A DNA stretch of 64,000 bases, from the NCBI GenBank assembly GCA_026984455.1, contig JALSSC010000072.1, positions 55,733 through 119,732 of the forward strand, in the 5' to 3' direction. The position numbers and the translations under genes were made by a program. Shown piece by piece: positions 23,129 to 32,470 of this stretch. Position 1 is the stretch's first letter. The number at the start of each line of letters is the position of its first letter. The notes under the pieces were generated by a model. The model was not told where the DNA came from. It worked only from the letters and a program-made list of their open reading frames with translations, and searched no databases. This stretch comes from Chromatiaceae bacterium. GTDB taxonomy: Bacteria > Pseudomonadota > Gammaproteobacteria > Chromatiales > Chromatiaceae.

Positions 23129-23905
23129 ATGTTGGATTCGCGGCTGGCCGCTAAAGGAATGGCAGTCCCAGCCGAGAACGTCTTCGTAGTGGTCAACAAT
23201 TCTGTGGTGATGTTGATGGCGGAGGTCGAACAGCAACCCATTCAATTCCAGATCGGGGACCGACTGCAATTGCAGCGGTTTCCGGCGGATGTCCCGGAAC
23301 GCTACGTGGTGCGGGTGATCGGCTCCCTGCCTGGAAAGAGCTTGGTGGTGACCAACCCCACCCTCAACGGGCGCCTGATCCTGGTGCGCCCCGACCAGAA
23401 GTTCACCGTCCGTGCCCTGGAAGGGAGTGCCATTTTCGCCTTCGTCAGTTCCGCCATCCAGATCTATGCCAAGCCCTATCCGCACATGCACCTGGCCTAT
23501 CCCGAGGAGCTGGAAAAGGTGGTGGTGCGCAACGCCCTGCGTGCCAATACCGATGTGCCGGCGCTGGTCCGTAACACCCGCCTGCCCGAGTCCCGGGAGC
23601 ACGTGCGTTCGGTGCGTATGGTGGATCTCAGTCACACCGGGACACGCCTGCTTTCCAAGGCCCCGCTTGGTGCCGAAGGTGAGATGTTGATGCTGCGTTT
23701 CTCCCTCAACGTGTGTGGCGCCGACGAGAATATCGGCGTCCTGGGAGAGATTCGTAGCATGGGAAAACGCCAAGTGAAAGGGGACGCGCTGGGGTTCTGG
23801 AGCGGGATCCAATTCAAGAACGTCAACCGTTTCCAGCAACTGGTGTTGGCGTCGTACGCCTTGGAGCAGTGGGCGGGAAGGCACTTGGGACGGGGGGGTG
23901 GATAG
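23129..23905 (+). CDS. YcgR-like PilZ domain protein (c-di-GMP responsive)
   Basis: The 258-residue protein has an N-terminal YcgR-like beta domain (about residues 25-120) and a C-terminal PilZ domain (about 130-250). The c-di-GMP motif appears as RNALR near residue 140, followed by VDLSHTGTRLLS. YcgR proteins slow or bias flagella, and similar proteins act on pili or exopolysaccharide. No flagellar genes are in view. The start is uncertain: ATG at 23129 or at 23159 where MAVPAENVFVVV begins; neither has an ideal ribosome site. The gene is convergent with the ClC transporter gene. Confidence 0.8.
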   Translation: MLDSRLAAKGMAVPAENVFVVVNNSVVMLMAEVEQQPIQFQIGDRLQLQRFPADVPERYVVRVIGSLPGKSLVVTNPTLNGRLILVRPDQKFTVRALEGSAIFAFVSSAIQIYAKPYPHMHLAYPEELEKVVVRNALRANTDVPALVRNTRLPESREHVRSVRMVDLSHTGTRLLSKAPLGAEGEMLMLRFSLNVCGADENIGVLGEIRSMGKRQVKGDALGFWSGIQFKNVNRFQQLVLASYALEQWAGRHLGRGGG

Positions 23906-24125
23906 CCTGCTTCGCGGGTGTGCCCTGTTTGCCTAGCATTTGTGCCGGGATCCGGGCCGGTGAGGCGCCGCCGGGCCTTTCTCCAGTCGATGCGACAAGC
24001 CGTACGGGTGTGCGTGCGCCCGTGACGTGTGGGCGTGGGTTGTGACGTGGGCGGTGATGATCGTGCCAGCTCGCTGAGCTACTCCGACAGCCGTACGACT
24101 TCGGCAGATACAGTGGAACCCCCGA

Positions 24126-25388
24126 TTATCTCTCTCCCTGACCCAGTCCCGCCAGGGTCGCGAAGACCGACTCCCTTCCCAACAATATCCTCGATACCAG
24201 ATCCGCCCCCAGGATGCTCAGCGTCCCTGGCAGGATCAATTCCACCCGCCCGGTCAGTTCCAACAAGGCGCTGAGCGCGGCCAGGGGTGCTTGCAGGGTG
24301 GCCCCCATCATGGCCATCATCCCCGCCAGGGGATAGAAGGCGTAGGCGGCCGTGCCACCACCCGTCACCAGTACCCCGAGGGTGCCACCGAGGGCCCCGC
24401 CGATGACCAGCGAGGGACCGATCAGGCCGCCGGGGACCCGCAGGCCGATGCAGGCGGCGGTGGCCGCGAACTTGGCCGCCAGGACCGTGAGCAGAACGCC
24501 CAAGGGCAGGCCCTGGGCGAGGATCCGGGTCAGGGTGTCGTAGCTGATGCCCATGATCTGTGGGGCGCCCAGGGCGAGGAGGCCGGTGACCGCCCCGGCC
24601 AGGGTAAAGGCGGTCGGAAACCCCCAGTCCGTGGTGCGTGCCTGCAGGTATTCGATCAGGGCGATGAAGCCGCCCGCGATCAGTCCGGCGAGCGGTCCGA
24701 GCAGGAGCATCCAGCCCAGGGCCGCCAGGGGCAGGGGGCCGGGCAGGGGGACCGCAAAGGCGGGGTTGGAACCGTAGGCGAGGCGGCCGAGGACGGCGCC
24801 GGTGGCGGAGGCCAGCATCACCGGCAGGAAGCGCTCGGGGGTGTAGCGCACCTCCAGGACCTCCATCACGAACAGGATGCCGGCCAAGGGGGTGTTGAAG
24901 GCCGCAGCGATGGAGGCGGCGGCGCCGCAGGCGGTGAGGGTGGCACGGTCGGGGAGGTCGATCAGGCGGCCGAAGAGGCTGCCGACGGCGGCACCGATAT
25001 GGACACCGGGGCCTTCGCGGTCCACCGAGAGGCCGGCGACGATGGCGGTGCTGCCGGCGAGGAACTGGGTGAGCAGGTTGGGGGCGGGGAGGCGGTGGCC
25101 TTCTCTGAGACGCTTGAGGACATGGACGATGCCTACATCGGTATATCTCCGGGGGAAGCGCGAGAACGCTGCCCCAAGGACGAGTCCGCCGAGGATGGGC
25201 AATATCAGCCGAAGCCATGGGGGCAGGGCCTCGTAGGCGCCGAGTTCGCCGCCGGGGAGGAAGCCGGCCTGGGTGCGCTCGACCACCCAGCGGAAACCGA
25301 GCACCAGGCCGGCGGCGAGGCCACCGGTGGCGAGGCCGCCGAGAATCGCCGCCAGGGTGCGGCTGTCACGGGCGGGATGTGTCCCCAC
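24126..25388 (-). CDS. ClC-family chloride channel/antiporter
   Basis: About 420 residues with around ten or more hydrophobic segments and no CBS domains, typical of short bacterial ClC proteins. The gating glutamate motif is present as DREGPGVHIGAAVG. The GxFxP block appears as GLRVPGGLIGPSLVIGGALGG. The first selectivity motif, normally GSGIP, reads DVGIV here, so the usual Ser and Pro are replaced. The GTG start was chosen because it precedes the first helix; a TTG at 25403 would overlap the stop of the upstream YtfJ-like gene. It is the last gene of the aceEF-lpd transcription unit. Ion selectivity cannot be stated. Confidence 0.85.
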   Translation of the reverse strand: MGTHPARDSRTLAAILGGLATGGLAAGLVLGFRWVVERTQAGFLPGGELGAYEALPPWLRLILPILGGLVLGAAFSRFPRRYTDVGIVHVLKRLREGHRLPAPNLLTQFLAGSTAIVAGLSVDREGPGVHIGAAVGSLFGRLIDLPDRATLTACGAAASIAAAFNTPLAGILFVMEVLEVRYTPERFLPVMLASATGAVLGRLAYGSNPAFAVPLPGPLPLAALGWMLLLGPLAGLIAGGFIALIEYLQARTTDWGFPTAFTLAGAVTGLLALGAPQIMGISYDTLTRILAQGLPLGVLLTVLAAKFAATAACIGLRVPGGLIGPSLVIGGALGGTLGVLVTGGGTAAYAFYPLAGMMAMMGATLQAPLAALSALLELTGRVELILPGTLSILGADLVSRILLGRESVFATLAGLGQGER

Positions 25389-25399
25389 CCCGTGTCCGG

Positions 25400-25921
25400 T
25401 CAACGCCCGATGGCCCGCCAGGTGCGGGCGATCAGGGCCTTGCGTGCCTCGGCATTGAGCGGTCCGTGGTGGTATGCGAGCACGCGTCCGCCACGATCGA
25501 GGAGCAACACGTCGTAGCTGTCGTCGTCGAGACCCCAGAGGGCCACGAGGCGCTTGCGGAGGTCCTTGATGTAGAGGGTACGAGGATAGGCCTTCTGTTT
25601 CTCGTCGAGGAGGCCTTCGAGCACGAAGTCGGGCAGCCAGGTGGCGGCCATGTTGATGACGGCGACGGACTGGAAACGATCGAGGGGAAAGCCCTGGGCA
25701 CGCAGGGCGTGCTCCAGTTCGGGATTGTCGCCGCGGGCGTCGGGATCCACGTAGAACAGGATGTGGACCTTGCCGGTCAGCTCGTCGCTGCGCCAAGGAC
25801 GGCCGTCCAGCCGGCCGCCATCGGCCCCGCTCAGGGTGAGGCGGGGCAGGGGCTGTCCGAGGGGCGGGGCGGCCATGAGCGCCAGGGGCCAGAGCAGGGC
25901 GAAAAGGATCCCGGGCCTCAT
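25400..25921 (-). CDS. YtfJ-like secreted thioredoxin-fold protein
   Basis: A 173-residue protein with signal peptide MRPGILFALLWPLALMAAP. The rest resembles E. coli YtfJ: GKVHILFYVDPDARGDNP, then FPLDRFQSVAVINM, YPRTLYIKDL and DVLLLDRGGRVLAYHHGPL. The fold is thioredoxin-like but no CxxC active site is present, so a redox role is unlikely. The ATG overlaps the lpd stop by four bases, which indicates translational coupling. Function of the family is not established. Confidence 0.72.
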   Translation of the reverse strand: MRPGILFALLWPLALMAAPPLGQPLPRLTLSGADGGRLDGRPWRSDELTGKVHILFYVDPDARGDNPELEHALRAQGFPLDRFQSVAVINMAATWLPDFVLEGLLDEKQKAYPRTLYIKDLRKRLVALWGLDDDSYDVLLLDRGGRVLAYHHGPLNAEARKALIARTWRAIGR

Positions 25922-27657
25922 TTCTTTTTCTTCTTGGGCGGCAGCAGGTCGGTGATGCTCCCCTCGGCCATCTCGGCGGCGAGGCCCAGGGTCTCGCTGA
26001 GGGTGGGGTGGGGGTGGATGGTGAGGCCGAGGTCTTCGGCGTCGGCCCCCATCTCCAGGGCGAGTACCGCCTCGGCGATGAGTTCGCCGGCGTTGGGGCC
26101 GACGATCCCGGCACCCAGGATGCGCTTGCTTTCAGGGTCGAACAGGAGCTTGGTGAGGCCATCCTCGCCGCCGATGCCCAGGGCTCGGCCACTGGCGGCC
26201 CAGGGGAAGACGCCCTTTTCGTAAGAGACGCCTCCGGCCTTGGCCTGCTCTTCGGTGAGGCCCATCCAGGCGATCTCGGGATGAGTGTAGGCCACGGAGG
26301 GGATGGCCAGGGGGTCGAAGCGGGCGGGCAGGCCGGCGATCACCTCGGCGGCCACCTTGGCCTCGTGGGTGGCCTTGTGGGCGAGCATGGGATTGCCCAC
26401 CACGTCGCCGATGGCGAAGATATGGGGGACATTGGTGCGCATGTGGTCGTCCACCGGGATGAAGCCGCGTTCGTCCACCCGTAGCCCGGCGTTCTCGGCC
26501 CCGATGAGGCCGCCGTTCGGGGTCCTGCCGACGGCGACCAGGACCCGGTCGTAGGTCTCGCGCTCGGGCGCGCCGTTGCCCTCGAAGAAGACCTCCAGGC
26601 CGCCGCCGCGGGCCTCGATGCGGACCACGCGGGTCTTGAGGAAGAGGTTGCGGTATTTCTTCTCGATGCGCTTGTGCAGAACCCGCACCAGGTCCTTGTC
26701 GCAACCCGGCACCAGTTGGTCCTGGAGTTCCACCACGTCGATGTGGCTGCCCAGCGCGGCGTAGACGGTACCCATTTCCAGGCCGATGATGCCGCCGCCG
26801 ATCACCAGCAGGCGCTCGGGGACCTCGGCGAGGGTCAGGGCGTCGGTGGAGTCCATCAGGCGCGGGTCGTCGTGGGGGAAGCCGGGGATGCGTACCGGGC
26901 GCGAGCCACAGGCGACGATGGCGTGGTCGAAGGCGATGCTGAGGCGGCCTTCGGGCTGGGTCACCTGCATGCGCTTGGGGCCCTGAAAGCGGGCGTTGCC
27001 CTGCACCACCCGCACCTTGCGCTGTCGGGCGAGGCCGGCGAGGCCCTGGGTGAGGCGTTTCACCACCCGGTCCTTGTGCCGGCGCAGGGCCTCCAGGTCG
27101 ATCTCGGGTGGCGCGAATCTGAGCCCCTTGTCGGCCATGTCGGCGGCCGCTTCGACCACCTCGGCGGCGTGGAGCAGGGCCTTGGAGGGGATGCAGCCCA
27201 CGTTCAGGCAGACCCCGCCCAGGTCGGGGAAGCGTTCGATGAGGATCACGTCGAGGCCCAGGTCGGCGGCCCTGAAGGCCGCAGTATAACCCCCGGGGCC
27301 GGCGCCGAGGACCACCACCTGGGCGCGCAGGTCCGGGGTGCCCGGCGGTTCGGGGGCCGCCCCGGGGGACGGGGCCGCCGTCGTGGCCTCGGGGCCGGGG
27401 GTGGGTGCCGCGGCCTCGTCCACCTCCAGGTCCACGATGGGATCCCCCTGGGAGACCTTGTCCCCCACCCGCACATGCACGGCCCTGACCCGGCCGGCCT
27501 GGGGGGAGGGGATCTCCATGCTGGCCTTGTCGCTCTCCAGGGCGATGAGGGGGGCCTCGGCCTCGACCGAATCACCGGGGCCCACCAGGACCTCGATCAC
27601 GTCCACGTTCTCGAACTCCCCGATGTCCGGCAGGGGGATCTGGACCACTTGGCTCAT
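25918..27657 (-). CDS. lpdA: Dihydrolipoyl dehydrogenase with N-terminal lipoyl domain (E3)
   Basis: The 579-residue E3 reoxidises the dihydrolipoyl groups of the pyruvate dehydrogenase complex with NAD+. Residues 1-75 are a lipoyl domain with the lipoylated lysine in ALESDKASMEIPSP. An Ala/Pro-rich linker follows. The flavoprotein begins near 110 with VVVLGAGPGGYTAAFRAADLG. The redox pair is Cys150-Cys155 in GGVCLNVGCIPSKAL. The NAD site is VIGGGIIGLEMGTVYAALG. The His-Glu pair is in the C-terminus (IHPHPTLSETLG). The lipoyl-fused E3 is a known variant. It is the third gene of aceE-aceF-lpd. Confidence 0.96.
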   Translation of the reverse strand: MSQVVQIPLPDIGEFENVDVIEVLVGPGDSVEAEAPLIALESDKASMEIPSPQAGRVRAVHVRVGDKVSQGDPIVDLEVDEAAAPTPGPEATTAAPSPGAAPEPPGTPDLRAQVVVLGAGPGGYTAAFRAADLGLDVILIERFPDLGGVCLNVGCIPSKALLHAAEVVEAAADMADKGLRFAPPEIDLEALRRHKDRVVKRLTQGLAGLARQRKVRVVQGNARFQGPKRMQVTQPEGRLSIAFDHAIVACGSRPVRIPGFPHDDPRLMDSTDALTLAEVPERLLVIGGGIIGLEMGTVYAALGSHIDVVELQDQLVPGCDKDLVRVLHKRIEKKYRNLFLKTRVVRIEARGGGLEVFFEGNGAPERETYDRVLVAVGRTPNGGLIGAENAGLRVDERGFIPVDDHMRTNVPHIFAIGDVVGNPMLAHKATHEAKVAAEVIAGLPARFDPLAIPSVAYTHPEIAWMGLTEEQAKAGGVSYEKGVFPWAASGRALGIGGEDGLTKLLFDPESKRILGAGIVGPNAGELIAEAVLALEMGADAEDLGLTIHPHPTLSETLGLAAEMAEGSITDLLPPKKKKK

Positions 27658-27772
27658 GGGAATGTCTCCGGATTCGAACTGATGGGTGTGCCGCGGGTGC
27701 CTCGTGCCCGCCCCTTCCTCTGGGAGAAGGGGGGCATGCGTCTGGGGGGGCGGTCTTCGGGGCCTGCGGTCG

Positions 27773-29083
27773 TCACAGCAGCAGACGGCGGATGTCGCTC
27801 AGGAGGCGGGTCAGGAGGGTGGTGAAACGTACGCCTTCGGCCCCGTCGATGACGCGGTGGTCGTAGGACAGGGACAGGGGCAGCATGAGCCGGGGCTGGA
27901 AGGACTCGCCGTCCCAGACCGGTTTCATGGTGGCCCGGGAGACCCCGAGGATGGCCACCTCGGGGGCGTTCACCACCGGCGTGAAGGCCGTTCCACCGAT
28001 GCCGCCCAGGCTGGAGATGGTGAAGCTGCCGCCCTGCATGTCGTCGGGGGCGAGCTTGCCTTCCCGGGCCTTGGCGGACAGCGTCATGAGTTCACGGGCG
28101 AGGTCGAAGATGCCCTTGCGGTCCACGTCGCGGATGACCGGCACCAGCAGGCCGTTGGGGGTGTCCACGGCCACGCCGATATGTACGTAACGCTTGAGGA
28201 TCAGGTTTTCGCCGTCGGGGGCCAGTGAGGCGTTCACCTGGGGCATGGCCTTGAGCGCGGCGGCGCAGGCGCGCATGAGGAAGGGCATGAAGGTGAGGCG
28301 CACCCCGTCGCCATCGGCCTCGGCCTTGTGGGCCTTGCGGAAGGCCTCCAGCTCGCTGATGTCGGCCTCGTCGAACTGGGTGACGTGGGGGATGTTGAGC
28401 CAACTGCGGTGCAGATGGGCCCCGGAGAGGCGCTTGATGCGCGACAGCGGCTGGCTCTCGGTCTCCCCGAAGCGGGCGAAGTCCACCTCCGGCAGGGGGG
28501 GCACCTGGAGGCCGCCGGCGGCGGCCGGCGGCCGGCCCTCACCCGCCAGGGCGCGCTGGATATAGGCCTGGACGTCGGCCTTGAGGATGCGCCCCTTGGG
28601 GCCGCTGCCCTGGACCTGAGACAGATCGGCGCCCAGTTCCCGGGCGAAGCGGCGCACCGCGGGACTGGCGTGGGGCTTGCGGCCGGACGGGGCCCTGGCC
28701 TGGGGCACCGGTGGCGGCGCCGGGGGCTTCTCCCCGGGGAGGCGCGGGGCCGGCCGGGGCGCGGGCTCCGCTTCAGGGGGCGCCGTCTCCCCGGCGGCGG
28801 ATTCCGGTGGGGCGCCGGCGGAGGGTCCCGCCTCCGCCTCGGCCTCCACCTCCAGATGCATCAGCAGGTCACCCTGGCTGACGCGGTCCCCCACCTTCAC
28901 CTCGATCTCCTTCACCACCCCGGCGAAGGGGGCCGGTATGTCCATGCTCGCCTTGTCGCTCTCCAGGGTCAGGATGGGGTCTTCCACGGCCACCCGGTCG
29001 CCGGGGGAGACGGGGATCTCGATGATCTCCACGTCGGAGAAGTCCCCGATATCGGGGAGCCGTACTTCTTTCATGGTCGCCAC
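27773..29083 (-). CDS. aceF: Pyruvate dehydrogenase E2 dihydrolipoyl acetyltransferase
   Basis: The 436-residue E2 moves acetyl groups from E1 to CoA. It has one lipoyl domain (residues 1-75, lysine in LESDKASMDIPAP) and a Pro/Ala-rich linker. A peripheral-subunit-binding domain near 140-175 begins ASPAVRRFARELGADL. The catalytic core has SLSYDHRVIDGAEGVRF with the active histidine. The single lipoyl domain contrasts with the three of E. coli, but the fused lipoyl domain on Lpd adds a second to the complex. It starts 15 bases after aceE, and about 115 bases separate it from lpd. Confidence 0.96.
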   Translation of the reverse strand: MATMKEVRLPDIGDFSDVEIIEIPVSPGDRVAVEDPILTLESDKASMDIPAPFAGVVKEIEVKVGDRVSQGDLLMHLEVEAEAEAGPSAGAPPESAAGETAPPEAEPAPRPAPRLPGEKPPAPPPVPQARAPSGRKPHASPAVRRFARELGADLSQVQGSGPKGRILKADVQAYIQRALAGEGRPPAAAGGLQVPPLPEVDFARFGETESQPLSRIKRLSGAHLHRSWLNIPHVTQFDEADISELEAFRKAHKAEADGDGVRLTFMPFLMRACAAALKAMPQVNASLAPDGENLILKRYVHIGVAVDTPNGLLVPVIRDVDRKGIFDLARELMTLSAKAREGKLAPDDMQGGSFTISSLGGIGGTAFTPVVNAPEVAILGVSRATMKPVWDGESFQPRLMLPLSLSYDHRVIDGAEGVRFTTLLTRLLSDIRRLLL

Positions 29084-29098
29084 GGGCCTGCCTCCGCC

Positions 29099-31756
29099 TT
29101 ATACCGTCACCGGATTGGGTTTGTTGGGGTCGATGCGGTATTTCGCGATCGCCTCGCCCACCTTGGATGGGGACAAGGCGCCTTCGTCCGCCAGGGCCTT
29201 GAGGGCCGCCAGGGCCACATAGTGGCGGTTCACCTCGAAGAAGTTGCGCAATTGCGCGCGGGTGTCGCTGCGGCCGAAGCCATCGGTGCCCAGGGTGTAG
29301 AAGCGGCGGCCGTTCAACCAGGGACGGATCAGGTCGGGCAGGGTACGCATATAGTCGCTGGCCGCCACCACCGGGCCGGGATGGCCTTCGAGCGTCTCCT
29401 GGACATAGGCCTTGCGCGGCGGTTCGTCGGGGTGGAGCAGGTTCCAGCGATCCACGTCGAGGCCCTCGCGGCGGAGTTCGGTGTAGCTGGTCACACTCCA
29501 GCAGTCGGCGATGACGCCGAAGTCGACGCGCAGCAGTTCCGCCGCCGCCAGGACCTCCCGGAGGATGGTGCCGGAGCCGAACAACTGGACCCGCGGTCCT
29601 TTGCCTTCACCCGCGCGTATCCGGTACATCCCCTTGAGGATGCCCGCTTCGACCCCCTCCGGCATGGCCGGCTGGGGGTAGTTCTCGTTCATGGCGGTGA
29701 TGTAGTAGAAGATCCGGTCCCGCGCCTGATACATGCGGCGCAGGCCGTCGTGTACGATCACCGCCAGCTCGTAGCCATAGGCCGGGTCGTAGGCCACGCA
29801 GTTGGGGATGGTTGAGGCCTGCAACAGGCTGTGGCCGTCCTGGTGTTGGAGTCCTTCACCGGCGAGGGTGGTGCGTCCGGCGGTGCCGCCGATGAGGAAT
29901 CCCCGCGCCTGGATGTCACCGGCGGCCCAGGCCAAGTCGCCGATGCGCTGGAAACCGAACATGGAGTAGAAGATATAGAAGGGGATCGTGGGTACGCCGT
30001 GATTGGCGTAGGCGGTGGCCGCCGCCATCCAGGAGGCCATGGCCCCGGCCTCGTTGATGCCTTCCTGGAGGATCTGGCCCTTCTTCTCCTCGCGGTAGTA
30101 CATCACCTGGTCGGCGTCCACGGGGGTGTAGAGCTGCCCCACCGAGGAATAGATACCGAGCTGGCGGAACAGGCCCTCCATGCCGAAGGTGCGCGCCTCG
30201 TCGGCGACGATGGGGACGATGTACCTGCCGATGGCCTGGTCGCGGGTGAGGAGGGTGAGCAGGCGCACGAAGGCCATGGTGGTGGACATCGCCCGCTCCC
30301 CACTGCCCTCCAAGAGGGCCTTGAAGGTCGCCAACGGCGGGATCTCCAAGGTCGGGGCGCGGTCCCGGCGTACCGGCAGCGACCCGCCCAGGGCCTGCCG
30401 GCGCTCCATCATGTATTCGAGTTCCGGGCTGTCGGCGGCGGGCTTGTAGAAGGGCGTGGCGTTGAGCGCCTCGTCCGAGATGGGGATGTTGAAACGGTCG
30501 CGGAACTGGCGCAGGGCGGCCTCCCCCATCTTCTTCTGGGAATGGGTGATGTTCTGGCCCTCCCCGGCCTCGCCCATGCCATAGCCCTTGACCGTCTTGG
30601 CCAGGATCACCGTGGGCTGGCCCCGATGGTGGGTGGCGGCGTGATAGGCGGCGTAGACCTTGAGGGGATCGTGCCCGCCGCGGTTGAGGCGCCAGATGTC
30701 CTCGTCGCTCAGGTTGGCCACCATGTCCGCCAGCTCCGGGTACTTGCCGAAGAAGTGCTCACGGGTGTAGGCGCCCCCCTTGGCCTTGTAGGCCTGGTAG
30801 TCGCCATCCACGCATTCCTCCATGCGTTTGAGGAGCAGGCCCTTCTTGTCGCGGGCGAGCAGGGGATCCCAGTAGCTGCCCCAGATGACCTTGATGACGT
30901 TCCAGCCGGCCCCCCGGAACAGGGCCTCCAGTTCCTGGATGATCTTGCCGTTGCCGCGCACCGGGCCGTCCAGGCGTTGCAGGTTGCAATTGATCACGAA
31001 CACCAGATTGTCCAGGCGTTCCCGCGCGGCCAGGGTGATGGCGCCCATGGACTCGGGTTCGTCCATCTCGCCGTCGCCCATGAAGGCCCAGACCTTGCGC
31101 CCTTCGGTGGTGCGCAGGCCGCGGTCTTGGAGATAATGCATGAAGCGCGCCTGGTAGATGGCCTGCAAGGGCCCCAGGCCCATGGAGACGGTGGGAAACT
31201 GCCAGAAGCCCGGCATCAGCCAGGGATGGGGATAGGACGAGAGGCCCTTGCCGTCCACCTCCTGACGGAAGTTGTAGAGCTGTTCTTCGGTGATACGCCC
31301 CTCCAGGAAGGCACGGGCATAGATGCCCGGGGCCGAGTGGCCCTGGAAGAACACCAGATCGCCGTCGTGGTCCTTGCTCGGTGCGTGGAAGAAGTGGTTG
31401 AAGCCCACGTCGAAGAGGGTCGCCACCGAGGAGAAGCTGGCGATGTGACCGCCCAGTTCCGATGTCTTGCGATTGGCCTGGACCACCATGGCCATGGCGT
31501 TCCAGCGGATGAAGGAACGGATCCGCCGCTCCATCGCCCGGTCGCCGGGGAAGGGCTCCTGCTGGGCCTCGGGGATGGTGTTCACATAGGCCGTGTTGGC
31601 GCTGTAGGGCAGGTGGGCACCCGAGCGCCGGGCCTTGTCGATGAGCCGCTCCAGGAGGAAGTGGGCGCGTTCCACGCCCTCGTTCTCGAGGACCGTCTCC
31701 AGGGCATCCAGCCATTCCTGGGTCTCTGTGGGGTCGATGTCGGGTCTGGTGATCAT
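29099..31756 (-). CDS. aceE: Pyruvate dehydrogenase E1 component (homodimeric)
   Basis: This 885-residue thiamine-diphosphate enzyme decarboxylates pyruvate and acetylates lipoyl groups. It is of the homodimeric AceE type with normal length. Visible blocks are DPTETQEWLDALE at the start, GGHIASFSS, the ThDP motif GDGEMDEPESMGA through NLVFVINCNLQRLDGPV, and AEDQILQ-like EEKKGQILQEGINEAGA. The C-terminal GTDGFGRSDTRAQLRNFFEV is typical. First gene of aceE-aceF-lpd-ytfJ-like-clc. A credible promoter lies upstream, near 31813-31840. Confidence 0.97.
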   Translation of the reverse strand: MITRPDIDPTETQEWLDALETVLENEGVERAHFLLERLIDKARRSGAHLPYSANTAYVNTIPEAQQEPFPGDRAMERRIRSFIRWNAMAMVVQANRKTSELGGHIASFSSVATLFDVGFNHFFHAPSKDHDGDLVFFQGHSAPGIYARAFLEGRITEEQLYNFRQEVDGKGLSSYPHPWLMPGFWQFPTVSMGLGPLQAIYQARFMHYLQDRGLRTTEGRKVWAFMGDGEMDEPESMGAITLAARERLDNLVFVINCNLQRLDGPVRGNGKIIQELEALFRGAGWNVIKVIWGSYWDPLLARDKKGLLLKRMEECVDGDYQAYKAKGGAYTREHFFGKYPELADMVANLSDEDIWRLNRGGHDPLKVYAAYHAATHHRGQPTVILAKTVKGYGMGEAGEGQNITHSQKKMGEAALRQFRDRFNIPISDEALNATPFYKPAADSPELEYMMERRQALGGSLPVRRDRAPTLEIPPLATFKALLEGSGERAMSTTMAFVRLLTLLTRDQAIGRYIVPIVADEARTFGMEGLFRQLGIYSSVGQLYTPVDADQVMYYREEKKGQILQEGINEAGAMASWMAAATAYANHGVPTIPFYIFYSMFGFQRIGDLAWAAGDIQARGFLIGGTAGRTTLAGEGLQHQDGHSLLQASTIPNCVAYDPAYGYELAVIVHDGLRRMYQARDRIFYYITAMNENYPQPAMPEGVEAGILKGMYRIRAGEGKGPRVQLFGSGTILREVLAAAELLRVDFGVIADCWSVTSYTELRREGLDVDRWNLLHPDEPPRKAYVQETLEGHPGPVVAASDYMRTLPDLIRPWLNGRRFYTLGTDGFGRSDTRAQLRNFFEVNRHYVALAALKALADEGALSPSKVGEAIAKYRIDPNKPNPVTV

Positions 31757-31812
31757 GGCGTTTCCAGAGGAGACGCCCGCCGGGGCGCCTTTAGGGACGA
31801 GAAAACGGCTGG

Positions 31813-31840
31813 ATTATACCCCCCGTGCCTGCGATTTCAG
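31813..31840 (-). promoter_or_regulatory. Putative sigma-70 promoter of aceE
   Basis: On the minus strand CTGAAA (-35, 4 of 6 consensus) and a perfect TATAAT (-10) are 16 bases apart. The predicted start is about 50 bases before the aceE ATG. The spacer ends in a GGGGGG run. No PdhR-like operator was recognised. Confidence 0.5.
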
Positions 31841-32006
31841 CATCGGCACTTCCCGGAGGGATGCGTGGGATTCGGGCAGGATCCGGCGGTCGGTACCGTC
31901 TTCCGGGTTCGCACCCTCTCCCCACCCCTGCCTCCACGCTGGGGGAGATGGACGGCCCCTCGCGGGGGTGGCGAGCGGTGGGGGTGGGAGCCGTCAAGGA
32001 GGCGGT
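31841..32006. other. Non-coding stretch between the aceE promoter and the sulfur globule terminator
   Basis: No gene was recognised. A GC-rich imperfect inverted repeat near 31913-31953, with CCCTCTCCCC on one side and GGGGGAGATGG on the other, resembles common intergenic repeats of the REP kind. A single copy is insufficient to assign it to a family. Confidence 0.3.
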
Positions 32007-32040
32007 AAAGAAAAAGGCGCCGGCCGAAGCCAGCGCCTTT
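32007..32040 (-). terminator. Rho-independent terminator of the sulfur globule protein gene
   Basis: Read on the minus strand, AAAGGCGC and GCGCCTTT form a perfect 8-bp stem. An inner GGC/GCC pair encloses a TTCG tetraloop. A T-rich tract (TTTTTCTTTA) follows. It lies 35 bases after the stop of the minus-strand gene. Confidence 0.85.
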
Positions 32041-32074
32041 GCGAGATCCGGAAGGGAATCAGGGCCTTGCGGCC

Positions 32075-32386
32075 TTACTTGGACTCAGAGGATGACGGGG
32101 TCTTCGGCGCTACCGGAGCGACCGCGTAGGGATAGGCATAGGGATAGCCCCAGCCATAGTACGGGTAGGCGTAGGGACCCCACCAGGGGCCGTAGTAGTC
32201 ATATCCGCGGCCCCAGCCGCGACCGTGCGCGCCGGCGCTCATGTTGAAATCGAAAAAGCCATCTCCCCACCAGTCGTCACCCCAGCCACGGTCCCACCAA
32301 CCGGGGCCCCAGCCCCACCAGGCACTTGCACTGGAAGTGACGCCCATGAGAGCGGCAACGGCAGCAGCAGTCATCAACTTCTTCAT
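32075..32386 (-). CDS. Sulfur globule protein precursor (CV2/SgpB type)
   Basis: The 103-residue precursor has a clean signal peptide, MKKLMTAAAVAALMGVTSSASA. The mature part is dominated by Gly, Trp and Tyr: WWGWGPGWWDRGWGDDWW near its start, then FDFNMSAGAHGRGWGRGYDYY and a Tyr-Pro-rich stretch ending in PVAPKTPSSSESK. This matches the envelope proteins of periplasmic sulfur globules in Chromatiaceae, which enclose stored zero-valent sulfur. GGGAGGAG lies just upstream of the chosen ATG, so the earlier in-frame ATG at 32452 is unlikely. It has its own promoter and terminator. Closest to the CV2-like family by eye; assignment to a specific sgp gene is uncertain. Confidence 0.85.
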   Translation of the reverse strand: MKKLMTAAAVAALMGVTSSASAWWGWGPGWWDRGWGDDWWGDGFFDFNMSAGAHGRGWGRGYDYYGPWWGPYAYPYYGWGYPYAYPYAVAPVAPKTPSSSESK

Positions 32387-32470
32387 TTTGTTCTCCTCCC
32401 AACACGGGCAGATATGGAAACAGATCAAAGTGACACCAAGAAGAAAGACCAACTTTGGACTTTCGATTAC

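Noticed and set aside
29831..32008. 725-codon open frame opposite aceE
   Set aside because: Composition is antisense-like and there is no motif; aceE is unambiguous on the other strand.
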